From Thermohalobaculum sp050330995 (GTDB taxonomy: Bacteria > Pseudomonadota > Alphaproteobacteria > Rhodobacterales > Rhodobacteraceae): a DNA stretch of 64,000 nt. The stretch lies in NCBI GenBank assembly GCA_050330995.1, contig JBHJHI010000019.1, forward strand, positions 30,898-94,897, read 5' to 3'. The translations under genes and the position numbers were made by a program. Below, one piece after another: positions 32,534 through 40,739 of the stretch (position 1 is the stretch's first letter; each line of letters starts with the position of its first letter). The notes beneath the pieces were generated by a model. That model worked only from the letters and a program-made list of their open reading frames with translations. It ran no database searches and had not been told where the DNA came from.

Positions 32534-35032
32534 TCAGTCCGGCTCGGCGTCGGGCCGGGTGCGGCCGGCGTGGCTGACGGCGACGGGCTGCTCGGCATGG
32601 GCGAAGAAGCCCGCGGCGACGTGGTCGGAGATCCGCGAGAGGTCGTCCTCGCAGCGCGTCATCAGGCGCGCCAGCGCGGCCCGCCCCCCCTCGCGGTCTG
32701 CCTCGGCGAGCGCGTCGGCGTCCGGCAGGCGGAGTTCGGTCAGCAGCGAGAGCGCGAGGCGGTGCTCGGGGCGGCGATACGGCCCCTCGCGCGGCAGTTC
32801 GGCGAGCACCGCCTCCAGGGCGGCGATCTGGAAGGCGAGCGCGCGCGGGTTGGCCTCGTCGAGCACGAGGAGGTCGAGCACCGCGGCCGCGCGCGGCATC
32901 ATCATGTAGCGGTTGCGATAGGCCGAGGCGCTGTCCGACAGCGTGAGCCACGCCCTGAGCGCCGACTCCTCGCCCTCGCGCACGCGTCCGGCGAGGCGCC
33001 GCGCGGTGCGCGCGATCCACGAGCCCCGCTCGATGCGCCGGCCCATCTCCAGAAAGCGCCAAGCGTAGTTGCGCGTCAGGTTCTCCTGCGCCGCGCCCGA
33101 GAAGGCGGCGAGGTGGCGCAAGCCGTCCTCGATCAGCCGCCCCAGATCGGCCGAGCGGGCGAGGTCGAACCCCTCGCCCCAGCGCGGGTCCGAGCACAGC
33201 CGGTCGATGGTGCGCCAGCCCTCCTCCGAGATCGAGAGCCGCGCGCGCACCGCGCCCGAGCGCAGCGCGGCCAGCGTCGCGGGCAGGCCGTAGGGCTCGG
33301 CCGTATCGCCGACGCGCGCGGCGACGGCGGCGCGGAAGCGGGCCGCGGGCCTGCCGGCGGTCTCCCCCTCCAGCCGGATCGAGACGATGTCGGCGAGGAG
33401 CTTCGGGTCGGCGTCGACGCGGTTGCCCGAGAGATGGCGGCGCAGGCAGACGTCGAGGAGGCGCAACCCGGCCTCGGCGCGCTCGGCGTTGCGCCCGAGC
33501 CAGAACACCTCGTCGGCCACGCGCGAGAGCAGGTCGCGTCCGGTGCGGCGCAGGTGACCGGTGGCGAGGCGGTCGGCGAGCAGGCTGCGCGAGGGCAGCG
33601 AGGGCGCCTCCTCGGGGTCGCCGATCACCCAGACGTCCTTGCCGAAGCCGAGCGCGGGGATGCGCCCGCCGCCCTCGGGGCCCTGCGCCATCTCGGCGGC
33701 GACGCCGGCGGGCGCGACCGACCAGCCCTCGCCGGTCCAGCAGGCGAACACCCGCATCATCCAGGGCTGGCTGTCGAGCCGCCCGCCCTGCATCACCGGC
33801 GCCTCGGCGAGGCGGGGAATCCTGAGCGCGACGTAGCGCTCGCCGCGGTGCTCGAGCGCGCGGGCGAGGTCCGTGGGCTCGCGCAGCCGCGCGCGGTCGC
33901 CCGGCGTGGCGCGCCGCGTCAGCGGCTCGACCGACCAGCCGTCCGGCTCGGCGAGCACCTCGGCGCGCGCCGCCTCGTCGCCCATCCAGAGGCAGGGCGC
34001 GTCGGCGAGGGCGAGGTCCTCGCCGAGGAGGCGCCGCGACAGCAGGTGCGCGAAGGGCGCGAGCGCGCGGTGCGCCAGCGTCGAGGCGCCGATCGCGTTG
34101 GCGAGCACGAGATTGCCCGCCCGCGCGGCGAGCGACAGCGCCGGCGCACCGGGCGCCGCGTCGGCCGGGCGGTGCAGGCTGTCGACGCGCCGGTCGGGCA
34201 CGCCGCGCAGGCACACGTCGAGCTTCTTGAGGCCCGCGAGCGTCTTCACGAAGGCCGCGCCGTCGCGCACGGTGACGTCGCCGGGCTCGATCAGCGCGGC
34301 GCCCAGATAGCGCGCGAGATAGGCGTGGGAGAAGAAGCGCGGGTCGTGCTCGCCGCTGGTGAGCAGCGCGAGGCGCCCCTCCCAGTCGGTCAGGCTGTCC
34401 AGAAGCTCCTGGAAGCGCGCGTAGTGGCTCGCGACGCGGCGCACGCCGAGGTCGAGGAAGGGCTCGGAGAAGGCCTGGCTCGTGGCGATGCGGTTGGCGA
34501 TCAGCCAGCCGTCGCCGAGCGGCGCGTCGAGGCGGTCGGCGAGCACAACCCAGGCGCCGTCGGCGGTGCGCGCGACGTCGGCCTCGTAGACGTAGGCGAA
34601 GCGCTCGGGCGGCACGGGCCAGTCGGCCGCGTGAGCGGCGAAGGCGTCGGAGCCGTAGACGAGACCGGGGGGCAGGAGACCGTCGGCCACCAGCCGGCCC
34701 GCGCCGTAGATGTCGCGCAGCGCCAGCTCGGCGAGTTCGGCGCGCTGGGCGATGCCGGCCTCCAGCCTCGCCCAGTCGGCCGCGCCGAGGATCACCGGCA
34801 GTGCGTCGGCGCCGGGCTGGTCGGAGCTCGCGGCGAAGGCGATGCCCGACTCGGCGCGGGCGCGATCCAGTTCGCGCGCCGTTGCGGCCGCCCCTTCGGC
34901 GCCCGCGGCGTCGAGCCAGTCGAAGAAACCGCGCCAGACCGGGCGAAGCGCGCCGTCCGGGCCGATCGCCTCGTGATGGACGCCGGGGGTCGCGCGCGGA
35001 CGCGCACCCCGGCTCGCCGTCGCCCCGTCCAT
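32534..35032 (-). CDS. Circularly permuted ATP-grasp / alpha-E fusion protein
   Basis: 832-residue two-part protein. Residues about 1-500 match the circularly permuted type 2 ATP-grasp (DUF404/407) family, with the region RFAYVYEADVARTADGAWVV, ASQAFSEPF-type SQAFSEPFLDLGV, LLTSGEHDPRFFSHAYLAR and APVMQGGRLDSQPWMMRVFA. Residues about 510-832 match the alpha-E (DUF403) helical domain, starting at LLSRVADEVFWLGRNAERAE. ATP-grasp enzymes form amide or thioester bonds. It lies 14 bases after the large transglutaminase gene, and its start has only a weak CGGA ribosome site, so coupling to that gene is likely. Confidence 0.9.
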   Translation of the reverse strand: MDGATASRGARPRATPGVHHEAIGPDGALRPVWRGFFDWLDAAGAEGAAATARELDRARAESGIAFAASSDQPGADALPVILGAADWARLEAGIAQRAELAELALRDIYGAGRLVADGLLPPGLVYGSDAFAAHAADWPVPPERFAYVYEADVARTADGAWVVLADRLDAPLGDGWLIANRIATSQAFSEPFLDLGVRRVASHYARFQELLDSLTDWEGRLALLTSGEHDPRFFSHAYLARYLGAALIEPGDVTVRDGAAFVKTLAGLKKLDVCLRGVPDRRVDSLHRPADAAPGAPALSLAARAGNLVLANAIGASTLAHRALAPFAHLLSRRLLGEDLALADAPCLWMGDEAARAEVLAEPDGWSVEPLTRRATPGDRARLREPTDLARALEHRGERYVALRIPRLAEAPVMQGGRLDSQPWMMRVFACWTGEGWSVAPAGVAAEMAQGPEGGGRIPALGFGKDVWVIGDPEEAPSLPSRSLLADRLATGHLRRTGRDLLSRVADEVFWLGRNAERAEAGLRLLDVCLRRHLSGNRVDADPKLLADIVSIRLEGETAGRPAARFRAAVAARVGDTAEPYGLPATLAALRSGAVRARLSISEEGWRTIDRLCSDPRWGEGFDLARSADLGRLIEDGLRHLAAFSGAAQENLTRNYAWRFLEMGRRIERGSWIARTARRLAGRVREGEESALRAWLTLSDSASAYRNRYMMMPRAAAVLDLLVLDEANPRALAFQIAALEAVLAELPREGPYRRPEHRLALSLLTELRLPDADALAEADREGGRAALARLMTRCEDDLSRISDHVAAGFFAHAEQPVAVSHAGRTRPDAEPD

Positions 35033-35046
35033 GATCCGGGTTCCGC

Positions 35047-38000
35047 TCACCGCTGGCGCCGAAGGTCCAAGGTTAGCGGGAATTCCGGGCTGAGGTGAGG
35101 CGCACGGGGGGCGAGGCGGCCCGGCGTATGGCCGAAGGGCTGGAACCGGGCCATGCGTCGTCCCTCCGCCTCCAAGTCGTTGACGGGCTGGCTCTCGAAG
35201 CTGCGCCCGCCCGGATGCGCGACGCTGACGACGCAGCCGCCGGCCGAGCGTTCCGACCACGCGTCGTAGAGATCGAAGGTGAGCGGCGCGTGGACGCCGA
35301 TGGTCGGGTGCAGGCACTGCGCGGGTTGCCAGGCGCGAAAGCGTACCCCGGCGACGTGGACGTCGCGCCGCCCGGTCGGGGTCAGCGGCACGCGCCAGCC
35401 GTTGCAGGCGACCGCGTAGCGCCCGGCCATGTCGCCGGTGAGCGTCACCTGCACGCGCTCCAGCGAGCTGTCGACGTAGCGCGCCGTGCCGCCGCTCGCG
35501 CCGGTCTCGCCGAGCACGTGCCAGGGCTCGATCGCCGAGCGGATCTCCAGGGTCAGCCCCTCGTAGGCGACGTCTCCCGCGAGCGGGAAGCGGAACTCGA
35601 ACTGCGCGCGGAACCATTCGGGGTCGAAGCGGAGGCCGAGGCCGTCGGACAGCTCGGCGAGCACGTCGCAGAAGTCGGCCCAGACGTAGTGGGGCAGCAT
35701 GAAGCGGTCGTGCAGCGCCGTGCCCCAGCGGACCGGCGCGCGCGTGCGCGGCGCCTGCCAGAACCAGGCGATCAGCGCGCGCAGCACCAGCGACTGCGCC
35801 ATCGCCATGCGCTCGTGCGGGGGCATCTCGAAGGCGCGGAACTCGACCAGACCGAGCCGCCCGGTCGGGCCGTCGGGCGAGTAGAGCTTGTCGATGCAGA
35901 TCTCGGACCGGTGGGTGTTACCGGTGGCGTCGGTCAGCAGGTCGCGGAACACCCGGTCGACGAGCCAGGGCGGCGGCGCGGCACCGGCGCGCTCGATCTC
36001 GGCCAGGGCGATCTCCAGCTCGTAGAGCACGTCCTCGCGCGCCTCGTCGAGGCGCGGCGCCTGCGACGTCGGGCCGATGAACACGCCCGAGAACAGGTAG
36101 CTGAGCGAGGGGTGCGCCTGCCAGTAGCGCACCAGCGAGGCGAGCAGGTCGGGGCGGCGCAGGAACGGGCTGTCCTCCGGTCTCGCGCCGCCGACGACGA
36201 TATGGTTGCCGCCGCCCGAGCCGACCATGCGCCCGTCGTGCATGAACTTGATCGTGTCCAGCCCCTCGCGGCGCGCGGCGTCGTAGAGGGTCTCGGTGAT
36301 CCGTTTCTGCTCGGCCCAGCTACGGGCGGGCTGGACGTTGATCTCGATCACGCCGGGGTCGGGCGTCGCCTTGATCACGTTCACGCGATGGTCGAACGGC
36401 GGCTGGTAACCATCGAGATGCACGGCAATTCCGGTCGCGGCCGCTGCCTCCTCCACGGCGGCGACGAGGTCGACGTAGGCGTCGGCCGTCGGCACCGGCG
36501 GCAGGAACACCGAGAGCGTGCCGTCCTTCGGCTCGACCGTGATCGCGGTGCGCACGGTCTCGGTCAGGATCGCGCGCATCGGATCGACCGCCCCGGCCGT
36601 CGCCGCCGCCGTCGGCCCGGGGCCGCCAGCCGTCGGCACGCCCTGACGCGCGCTCGATCCCGAGGACGGTGCCGGCGGCGTCTCGCCGCCCGCCGCCGGG
36701 CCGCCCTGGCTCTGGAAGCGGTAGTCGCCCGGCCGCGCCAGCGGCCCGCGCGGCGCGAACGGGTCGGCGGGATGGAGGAAGGGGTAATCGCCCTCGGCCA
36801 GATAGGGCAGCGAGGTCAGCGGCAGGCGGTAGCCGCCCGAGGCGTCGCCCGGCGCCAGGAACAACCGCCCGCGCCGGGTGCGCCACTTCTCGGTCGCCCA
36901 GTGATGGAGCCGGCGCGGCCGGCGCTCGCGGCGCATCGCCTGGCTCTGCGCGAGCTGACAGGGCAGCACCATGCAGGTCGGCCGCCCGAGCCCGCGGTCG
37001 AAGGCCTGCGCGAGCTGGCGGCGCTCCAGCGGATCGTCGAGGTTGTTGCGCGCGGGGTCGAGGTCGACCGGCAGCCGCCCTTCCTGGAACAGGTAGTAGG
37101 CGGGGTCCTCGTAGGCCGGCTCGGCGGTCTCGGGCTCGATCTCCAGCGCCTCGGCGAGCGCGCGGGTGAAGCGGTCGGCGTCGTCGAGCCCCGCGCCCTG
37201 GCCGCCCTCCGGCGCGATCAGGCTCGCGTCCCGCCAGAGCGGCGCACCGTCCGCGCGCCAGTAGAGGCCGAAGGCCCAGCGCGGCAGCTGCTCGCCGGGA
37301 TACCACTTGCCCTGACCGTAATGCAGCACGCCGCCCGGCGCGAAAGCGTCGCGCAGCCGCCGCATCAGCCGGTCGGCGTAACGGCGCTTCGTCGGCCCGA
37401 CCGCGGCGGTGTTCCACTCCTCGGCGTCGCGGTCGGCTGCGGCGACGAAGGTCGGCTCGCCGCCCATGGTCAGGCGCACGTCGCCCTCGGCGAGACGGCG
37501 ATCGACTTCTTCGCCGGCGGCGTCGATCGCGGCCCAGGCGTCCTCGGTGAAGGGTAGGGTCACGCGCGGCTCTTCGCGGACCCGGCTGACGGCCATGTGG
37601 TGCGAGAAGGCGACCTCGGCCGGCTCGTGCCCGCCCGAGATCGGCGCGGCCGAGCCCGGCGAGGGCGTCGCCGCGCGCGGGATGTGGCCCTCGGCCGCGA
37701 ACAGCCCCGAGGTCGGGTCGAGCCCGATCCAGCCCGCGCCCGGCGCGTAGACCTCGGCCCAGGCGTGCAGGTCGGTGAAATCGGCGTCCGGTCCGGAGGG
37801 GCCGTCGACCGCCTTCACGTCCGGGGCGAGCTGGATCAGATAGCCCGAGCAGAACCGCGCGGCGACGCCGAGGCGGCGCATCAGGTGGACGAGCAGCCAC
37901 GCGCTGTCGCGGCACGAACCGGTGGCGAGGCGCAGCGTCTCCTCGGGCGCCTGCACGCCCGGCTCCATGCGGATGGTGTAGCCCACCGCCTCGTAGACCG

Positions 38001-38451
38001 CGCGGTTGATCGCGACCAGCCAGTCGATCGTGCTCTCGTCCGTGCGCGGCAATCCCTCCAGGAACGCCTCGAACCGCTCGCCCTGCGGCCCGGTCTCGAA
38101 GTAGGGGGCCAGCTCCTTGGCGAGCGCCTCGCCGTAGGCGAAGGGAAACGCGCGGGCGTGTTCTTCGAGGAAGAAGTCGAACGGGTTGATCGCCGCCATG
38201 TCGGCGACGAGGTCGATGACGACCTCGAAGCGCGTCACCTTCTCGGGGAAGACGACGCGGGCGAGCCAGTTGCCGAACGGGTCCTGCTGCCAGTTCAGGA
38301 AATGCTCCGCCGGCTCGATCCGCTGGCTGAAGGCCAGGATCGGGGTCCGCGCGTGCGGCGCGGGGCGCAGGCGGATCACCTGCGGCCCGAGCGCGATGCG
38401 CCGGTCGTAGACGTAGGACGTCCGGTGGGTGATGCTCGCGTTGATGCTCAT
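35047..38451 (-). CDS. Transglutaminase-fold / DUF2126 large protein
   Basis: 1134-residue cytoplasmic protein. The N-terminal ~290 residues hold a transglutaminase-associated strand domain and core with Cys180 (TGSCRDSAWLLVHLMRRLGV), His229 (LHAWAEVYAPG) and Asp245 (LDPTSGL). DUF2126 fills the rest, with LTMGGEPTFVAAADRDAEEW, YGQGKWYPGEQLPRWAFGLYWR and VEIN-type VIEINVQPARSW, RFMLPHYVWADF. A Gly/Pro/Ala/Thr-rich linker lies at about residues 590-625. DUF2126 resembles glutamate-cysteine ligase-like amidoligases. It heads the cassette with ATP-grasp, transglutaminase and EamA genes. Product and substrate unknown. Confidence 0.9.
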   Translation of the reverse strand: MSINASITHRTSYVYDRRIALGPQVIRLRPAPHARTPILAFSQRIEPAEHFLNWQQDPFGNWLARVVFPEKVTRFEVVIDLVADMAAINPFDFFLEEHARAFPFAYGEALAKELAPYFETGPQGERFEAFLEGLPRTDESTIDWLVAINRAVYEAVGYTIRMEPGVQAPEETLRLATGSCRDSAWLLVHLMRRLGVAARFCSGYLIQLAPDVKAVDGPSGPDADFTDLHAWAEVYAPGAGWIGLDPTSGLFAAEGHIPRAATPSPGSAAPISGGHEPAEVAFSHHMAVSRVREEPRVTLPFTEDAWAAIDAAGEEVDRRLAEGDVRLTMGGEPTFVAAADRDAEEWNTAAVGPTKRRYADRLMRRLRDAFAPGGVLHYGQGKWYPGEQLPRWAFGLYWRADGAPLWRDASLIAPEGGQGAGLDDADRFTRALAEALEIEPETAEPAYEDPAYYLFQEGRLPVDLDPARNNLDDPLERRQLAQAFDRGLGRPTCMVLPCQLAQSQAMRRERRPRRLHHWATEKWRTRRGRLFLAPGDASGGYRLPLTSLPYLAEGDYPFLHPADPFAPRGPLARPGDYRFQSQGGPAAGGETPPAPSSGSSARQGVPTAGGPGPTAAATAGAVDPMRAILTETVRTAITVEPKDGTLSVFLPPVPTADAYVDLVAAVEEAAAATGIAVHLDGYQPPFDHRVNVIKATPDPGVIEINVQPARSWAEQKRITETLYDAARREGLDTIKFMHDGRMVGSGGGNHIVVGGARPEDSPFLRRPDLLASLVRYWQAHPSLSYLFSGVFIGPTSQAPRLDEAREDVLYELEIALAEIERAGAAPPPWLVDRVFRDLLTDATGNTHRSEICIDKLYSPDGPTGRLGLVEFRAFEMPPHERMAMAQSLVLRALIAWFWQAPRTRAPVRWGTALHDRFMLPHYVWADFCDVLAELSDGLGLRFDPEWFRAQFEFRFPLAGDVAYEGLTLEIRSAIEPWHVLGETGASGGTARYVDSSLERVQVTLTGDMAGRYAVACNGWRVPLTPTGRRDVHVAGVRFRAWQPAQCLHPTIGVHAPLTFDLYDAWSERSAGGCVVSVAHPGGRSFESQPVNDLEAEGRRMARFQPFGHTPGRLAPRAPHLSPEFPLTLDLRRQR

Positions 38452-38552
38452 TGGCCCCGCCCCCTCGCGGCTCGCAGACGTCCCGGCGGCGCCCGCCGCT
38501 TCGCGAGGGCGAGGATAGAGTGCGAAGGGGCCGCTACGGCAAGCGGAGGAAA

Positions 38553-38633
38553 GCGATGGCGAGGGCGCCTACACCGGACGCGATGGCCAAGGCGCGTACA
38601 CCGGACGCGACGGCGAGGGCGCGTACATCGGAC
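38553..38633 (+). repeat. 27-bp tandem repeat (3 copies) at start of cupin gene
   Basis: Units at 38553-38579, 38580-38606 and 38607-38633 each read GCGA(T/C)GGC(G/C)A(G/A)GGCGC... and encode the nine-residue motif MA(R/K)A(P/R)T(P/S)DA; a partial fourth unit follows from 38634. Three copies differ at only a few positions, so they look recent or recently homogenised. Each unit can supply an ATG/ACG start position. Confidence 0.85.
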
Positions 38634-39041
38634 GCGATGGCGATCACGCGCGCGGGCGAGCGGCCGACGCGGATCGCGCCGGCCGAGTACTTCACCGGCC
38701 ACGTGCTGCAGGATCCGGTGGTGGTCGCGCCGCCGCCCGCGCGGGTCCGGGCGCTGATCGTGCAGTTCGCACCGGGCGCGCGCACGCACTGGCACGCCCA
38801 CGCGCTCGGCCAGACGCTGCACGTCCTCTCGGGCGTCGGCCGGGTGCAGGAGGAGGGCGGACCGCTTCGCGAGATCCGCCCGGGCGACACCGTCTGGATC
38901 CCGCCCGAGGTCAAGCACTGGCACGGCGCCGCTCCCGAGGTCGCGATGACCCACATGGCGATCCAGGAGGTCGAGGACCGCGACACGCAGTGGATGGAGG
39001 CGGTCGCCGAGGAGACCGCCGCCGGGCCGGTGACCGGCTGA
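38556..39041 (+). CDS. Cupin-domain protein with repeat N-terminus
   Basis: 161-residue protein with one small cupin barrel. Metal-binding motif 1 is HWHAHALGQTLHVLSGVG and motif 2 is PGDTVWIPPEVKHWHGAAP, so histidines and a glutamine/glutamate could bind Fe or Mn; it belongs to the quercetinase/cupin_2 type related to (R)-mandelonitrile lyase-like cupins. The ATG at 38556 has GGAGGA seven bases upstream. Residues 1-27 are three nine-residue repeats; the conserved cupin sequence begins near 38637 (MAITRAGERPT). Substrate unknown. Confidence 0.85.
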   Translation: MARAPTPDAMAKARTPDATARARTSDAMAITRAGERPTRIAPAEYFTGHVLQDPVVVAPPPARVRALIVQFAPGARTHWHAHALGQTLHVLSGVGRVQEEGGPLREIRPGDTVWIPPEVKHWHGAAPEVAMTHMAIQEVEDRDTQWMEAVAEETAAGPVTG

Positions 39042-39051
39042 GGCGCGCCCC

Positions 39052-39990
39052 TCAGGGTTCGAGCAGGAACAAGCCGAACCAGCCGTCCGGGTCGGTCATG
39101 AAGGTCGCGTTCGGCCAGCCGGCCGCGCGCGCCAGCCGCTCGAAGCCCTCGCGCGTGTACTTGTGCGAGTTCTCGGTGTGGATGGTCTCGCCCTCGGCCA
39201 GCCGGAAGCGCTCGCCCTCGATCGTCATGACCAGATCGCGCGTGGCGACGAGGTGCATCTCGATGCGCGAGGCTTGCGCGTTCCAGCGCGCCTCGTGGCG
39301 AAACGCCTCGACCGGGATCTCGGCGTCCAGCTCGCGCAGGATGCGGTGCAGGAGGTTCAGGTCGAAGGCGGCCGTCACGCCCTCGCCGTCGTCGTAGGCG
39401 CGCTCCAGCACGGCGACGTCCTTGACGAGATCGACGCCGATCAGCGCGGCCGCCACGCCCTCGACCGCTCGGAAGCGGGCGAGCAGGGCGCCGGCCTCCT
39501 CGGCGTCGAGATTGCCGATGGTCGAGCCGGGGAAGAAGATCAGCCGCGGCGCCCCGGCGGGCGGCAGCGCGAGGTCTTCCGTGAAATCGGCGACGACCGG
39601 CGTGACGGCGAGGCCGGGATAGGCGGCCGCGAGCCGGCGGGCGGCGGCGCGGAGATGCTCGGCCGCGATGTCGAGCGGCACGTAGGCCGCGACCGCGGGC
39701 ATCGCGTCGAGCAGGAGGCGGGTCTTCTCGCTCGAGCCGGAGCCGATCTCGACCAGGGCGAGGGGATCGGGCAGGCGTTCGCCGAGGCCGGCGGCGTTCT
39801 CGCGCAGGATCGCCGCCTCGCGCGCGGTCGGGTAGTACTCGGCGAGCCCGGTGATGCGATCGAACAGCGCCGAGCCCTCGGCGTCGTAGAGCCACTTGCT
39901 CTCGATCGTCTTCTGCGGCCGGCGAAGCCCCTCGAGGATCGAGAGCGCGAAGACGTCGCGGACCGCGCGCGTCTGGCCGTCGGCGCTCAC
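39052..39990 (-). CDS. egtD: L-histidine N-alpha-methyltransferase EgtD
   Basis: 312-residue SAM-dependent enzyme that trimethylates histidine to hercynine, the first step of ergothioneine synthesis. Motifs are RRPQKTIESKWLYDAEGSALFDRI, SAM site VEIGSGSSEKTRLLLDAM, FFPGSTIGNLDAEEA and DLVKD, and HTENSHKYTREGFERLA. No egtB lies in the window, so the product may stay as hercynine unless egtB is elsewhere. The GTG start at 39990 overlaps the stop of a 12-codon upstream frame (39987-40025) that has the better ribosome site, so translation may be coupled. Confidence 0.95.
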   Translation of the reverse strand: MSADGQTRAVRDVFALSILEGLRRPQKTIESKWLYDAEGSALFDRITGLAEYYPTAREAAILRENAAGLGERLPDPLALVEIGSGSSEKTRLLLDAMPAVAAYVPLDIAAEHLRAAARRLAAAYPGLAVTPVVADFTEDLALPPAGAPRLIFFPGSTIGNLDAEEAGALLARFRAVEGVAAALIGVDLVKDVAVLERAYDDGEGVTAAFDLNLLHRILRELDAEIPVEAFRHEARWNAQASRIEMHLVATRDLVMTIEGERFRLAEGETIHTENSHKYTREGFERLARAAGWPNATFMTDPDGWFGLFLLEP

Positions 39991-40025
39991 GCGGGCGCCG
40001 GCAGGCGGAGGGCGGGCGTCGTCAT
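39987..40025 (-). CDS. 12-residue leader ORF overlapping egtD start
   Basis: An ATG at 40025 with a GAAGGAG ribosome site opens MTTPALRLPAPA, ending in TGA that overlaps the egtD GTG (GTGA). The frame shares no register with egtD. It could be a coupling leader, or the real egtD N-terminus split by a frameshift or sequencing error. Confidence 0.45.
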   Translation of the reverse strand: MTTPALRLPAPA

Positions 40026-40287
40026 GGCGGTCTCCTTCCTTCGGGGGAGGCGGCAGGTAGCGCGCCGCCGGCGCCGACGCCGCGGGCGCGGCAGTCGGCC
40101 GCGCCCGCGCGCGAGACCGGCCGAACGGGACTGGTCAAATCATGCGCATACGAAAGCCGGTTGCCGGCAGGGCCGGCGGACGGGCGCCGTGGCTGCCGCT
40201 TCGGTGTGAAATCGGTTGGATTGTGACGAAATTGTGGTGCAGGTTGTCCCGAGGCGCCGTTGCGGCAAGGGCAAGGGAGAGACCGCC

Positions 40288-40728
40288 ATGAGCCAAGAGA
40301 CCTTCGTCGTCGCCTACGAGGGCGCCACGAACGGCAGCGCCGTCCTCGACTACGCGATCGAGCGCGCGAGGCGCGAGGGCGCCTCGCTCCTGCTCGTGCA
40401 CGTGCTCGAATGGTCGCCCTATCAGTTCCTGACGCCCCAGGAACTGGAGGAGCGGCACGCGCGGCGCACCGAGGAGTTGCGACGCGCCGAGGAGGCGATC
40501 ATGACCCCCGCGCTCGCGAAGGTCCGCGAGGCGGGCGTCGAGGCCGAGGGCGAGATCGCCTACGGCTCGACCGTGCCGATCGTCGCCGAGGCGGCGACGA
40601 AGGCGGGGGCGACGATGATCTTCGTCGGCCGATCCGGCGCCAACTCGTCGCTCGGCGCGCGCATCTTCGGCTCGACGCCGCTCGGGCTCGCGCAGGTCGC
40701 TTCCGTCCCCACCGTCATCGTCCCCTGA
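40288..40728 (+). CDS. Universal stress protein (UspA family)
   Basis: 146-residue cytoplasmic UspA-fold protein. It begins ETFVVAYEGATNGSAVLDYAIERA, and the nucleotide motif G-x2-G-x9-G-S/T appears as VGRSGANSSLGARIFGSTPLGLAQ near the C-terminus, so ATP binding is probable. It lies 11 bases before an alanine/sodium symporter gene; the two are known to be paired and the stress protein may modulate or respond to the transporter. A GGGAGA site precedes the ATG. The leader region (40026-40287) is AT-richer than its surroundings and likely holds the promoter. Confidence 0.9.
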   Translation: MSQETFVVAYEGATNGSAVLDYAIERARREGASLLLVHVLEWSPYQFLTPQELEERHARRTEELRRAEEAIMTPALAKVREAGVEAEGEIAYGSTVPIVAEAATKAGATMIFVGRSGANSSLGARIFGSTPLGLAQVASVPTVIVP

Positions 40729-40739
40729 GAGGAGCCTCG

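Noticed and set aside
35095..37557. Long plus-strand frame opposite the DUF2126 gene
   Set aside because: Antisense to the DUF2126 protein with no conserved motif; explained by GC bias.
38553..38633. Cupin-gene repeats as a CRISPR-like array
   Set aside because: The units are contiguous without spacers and translate in frame; no cas genes are near.
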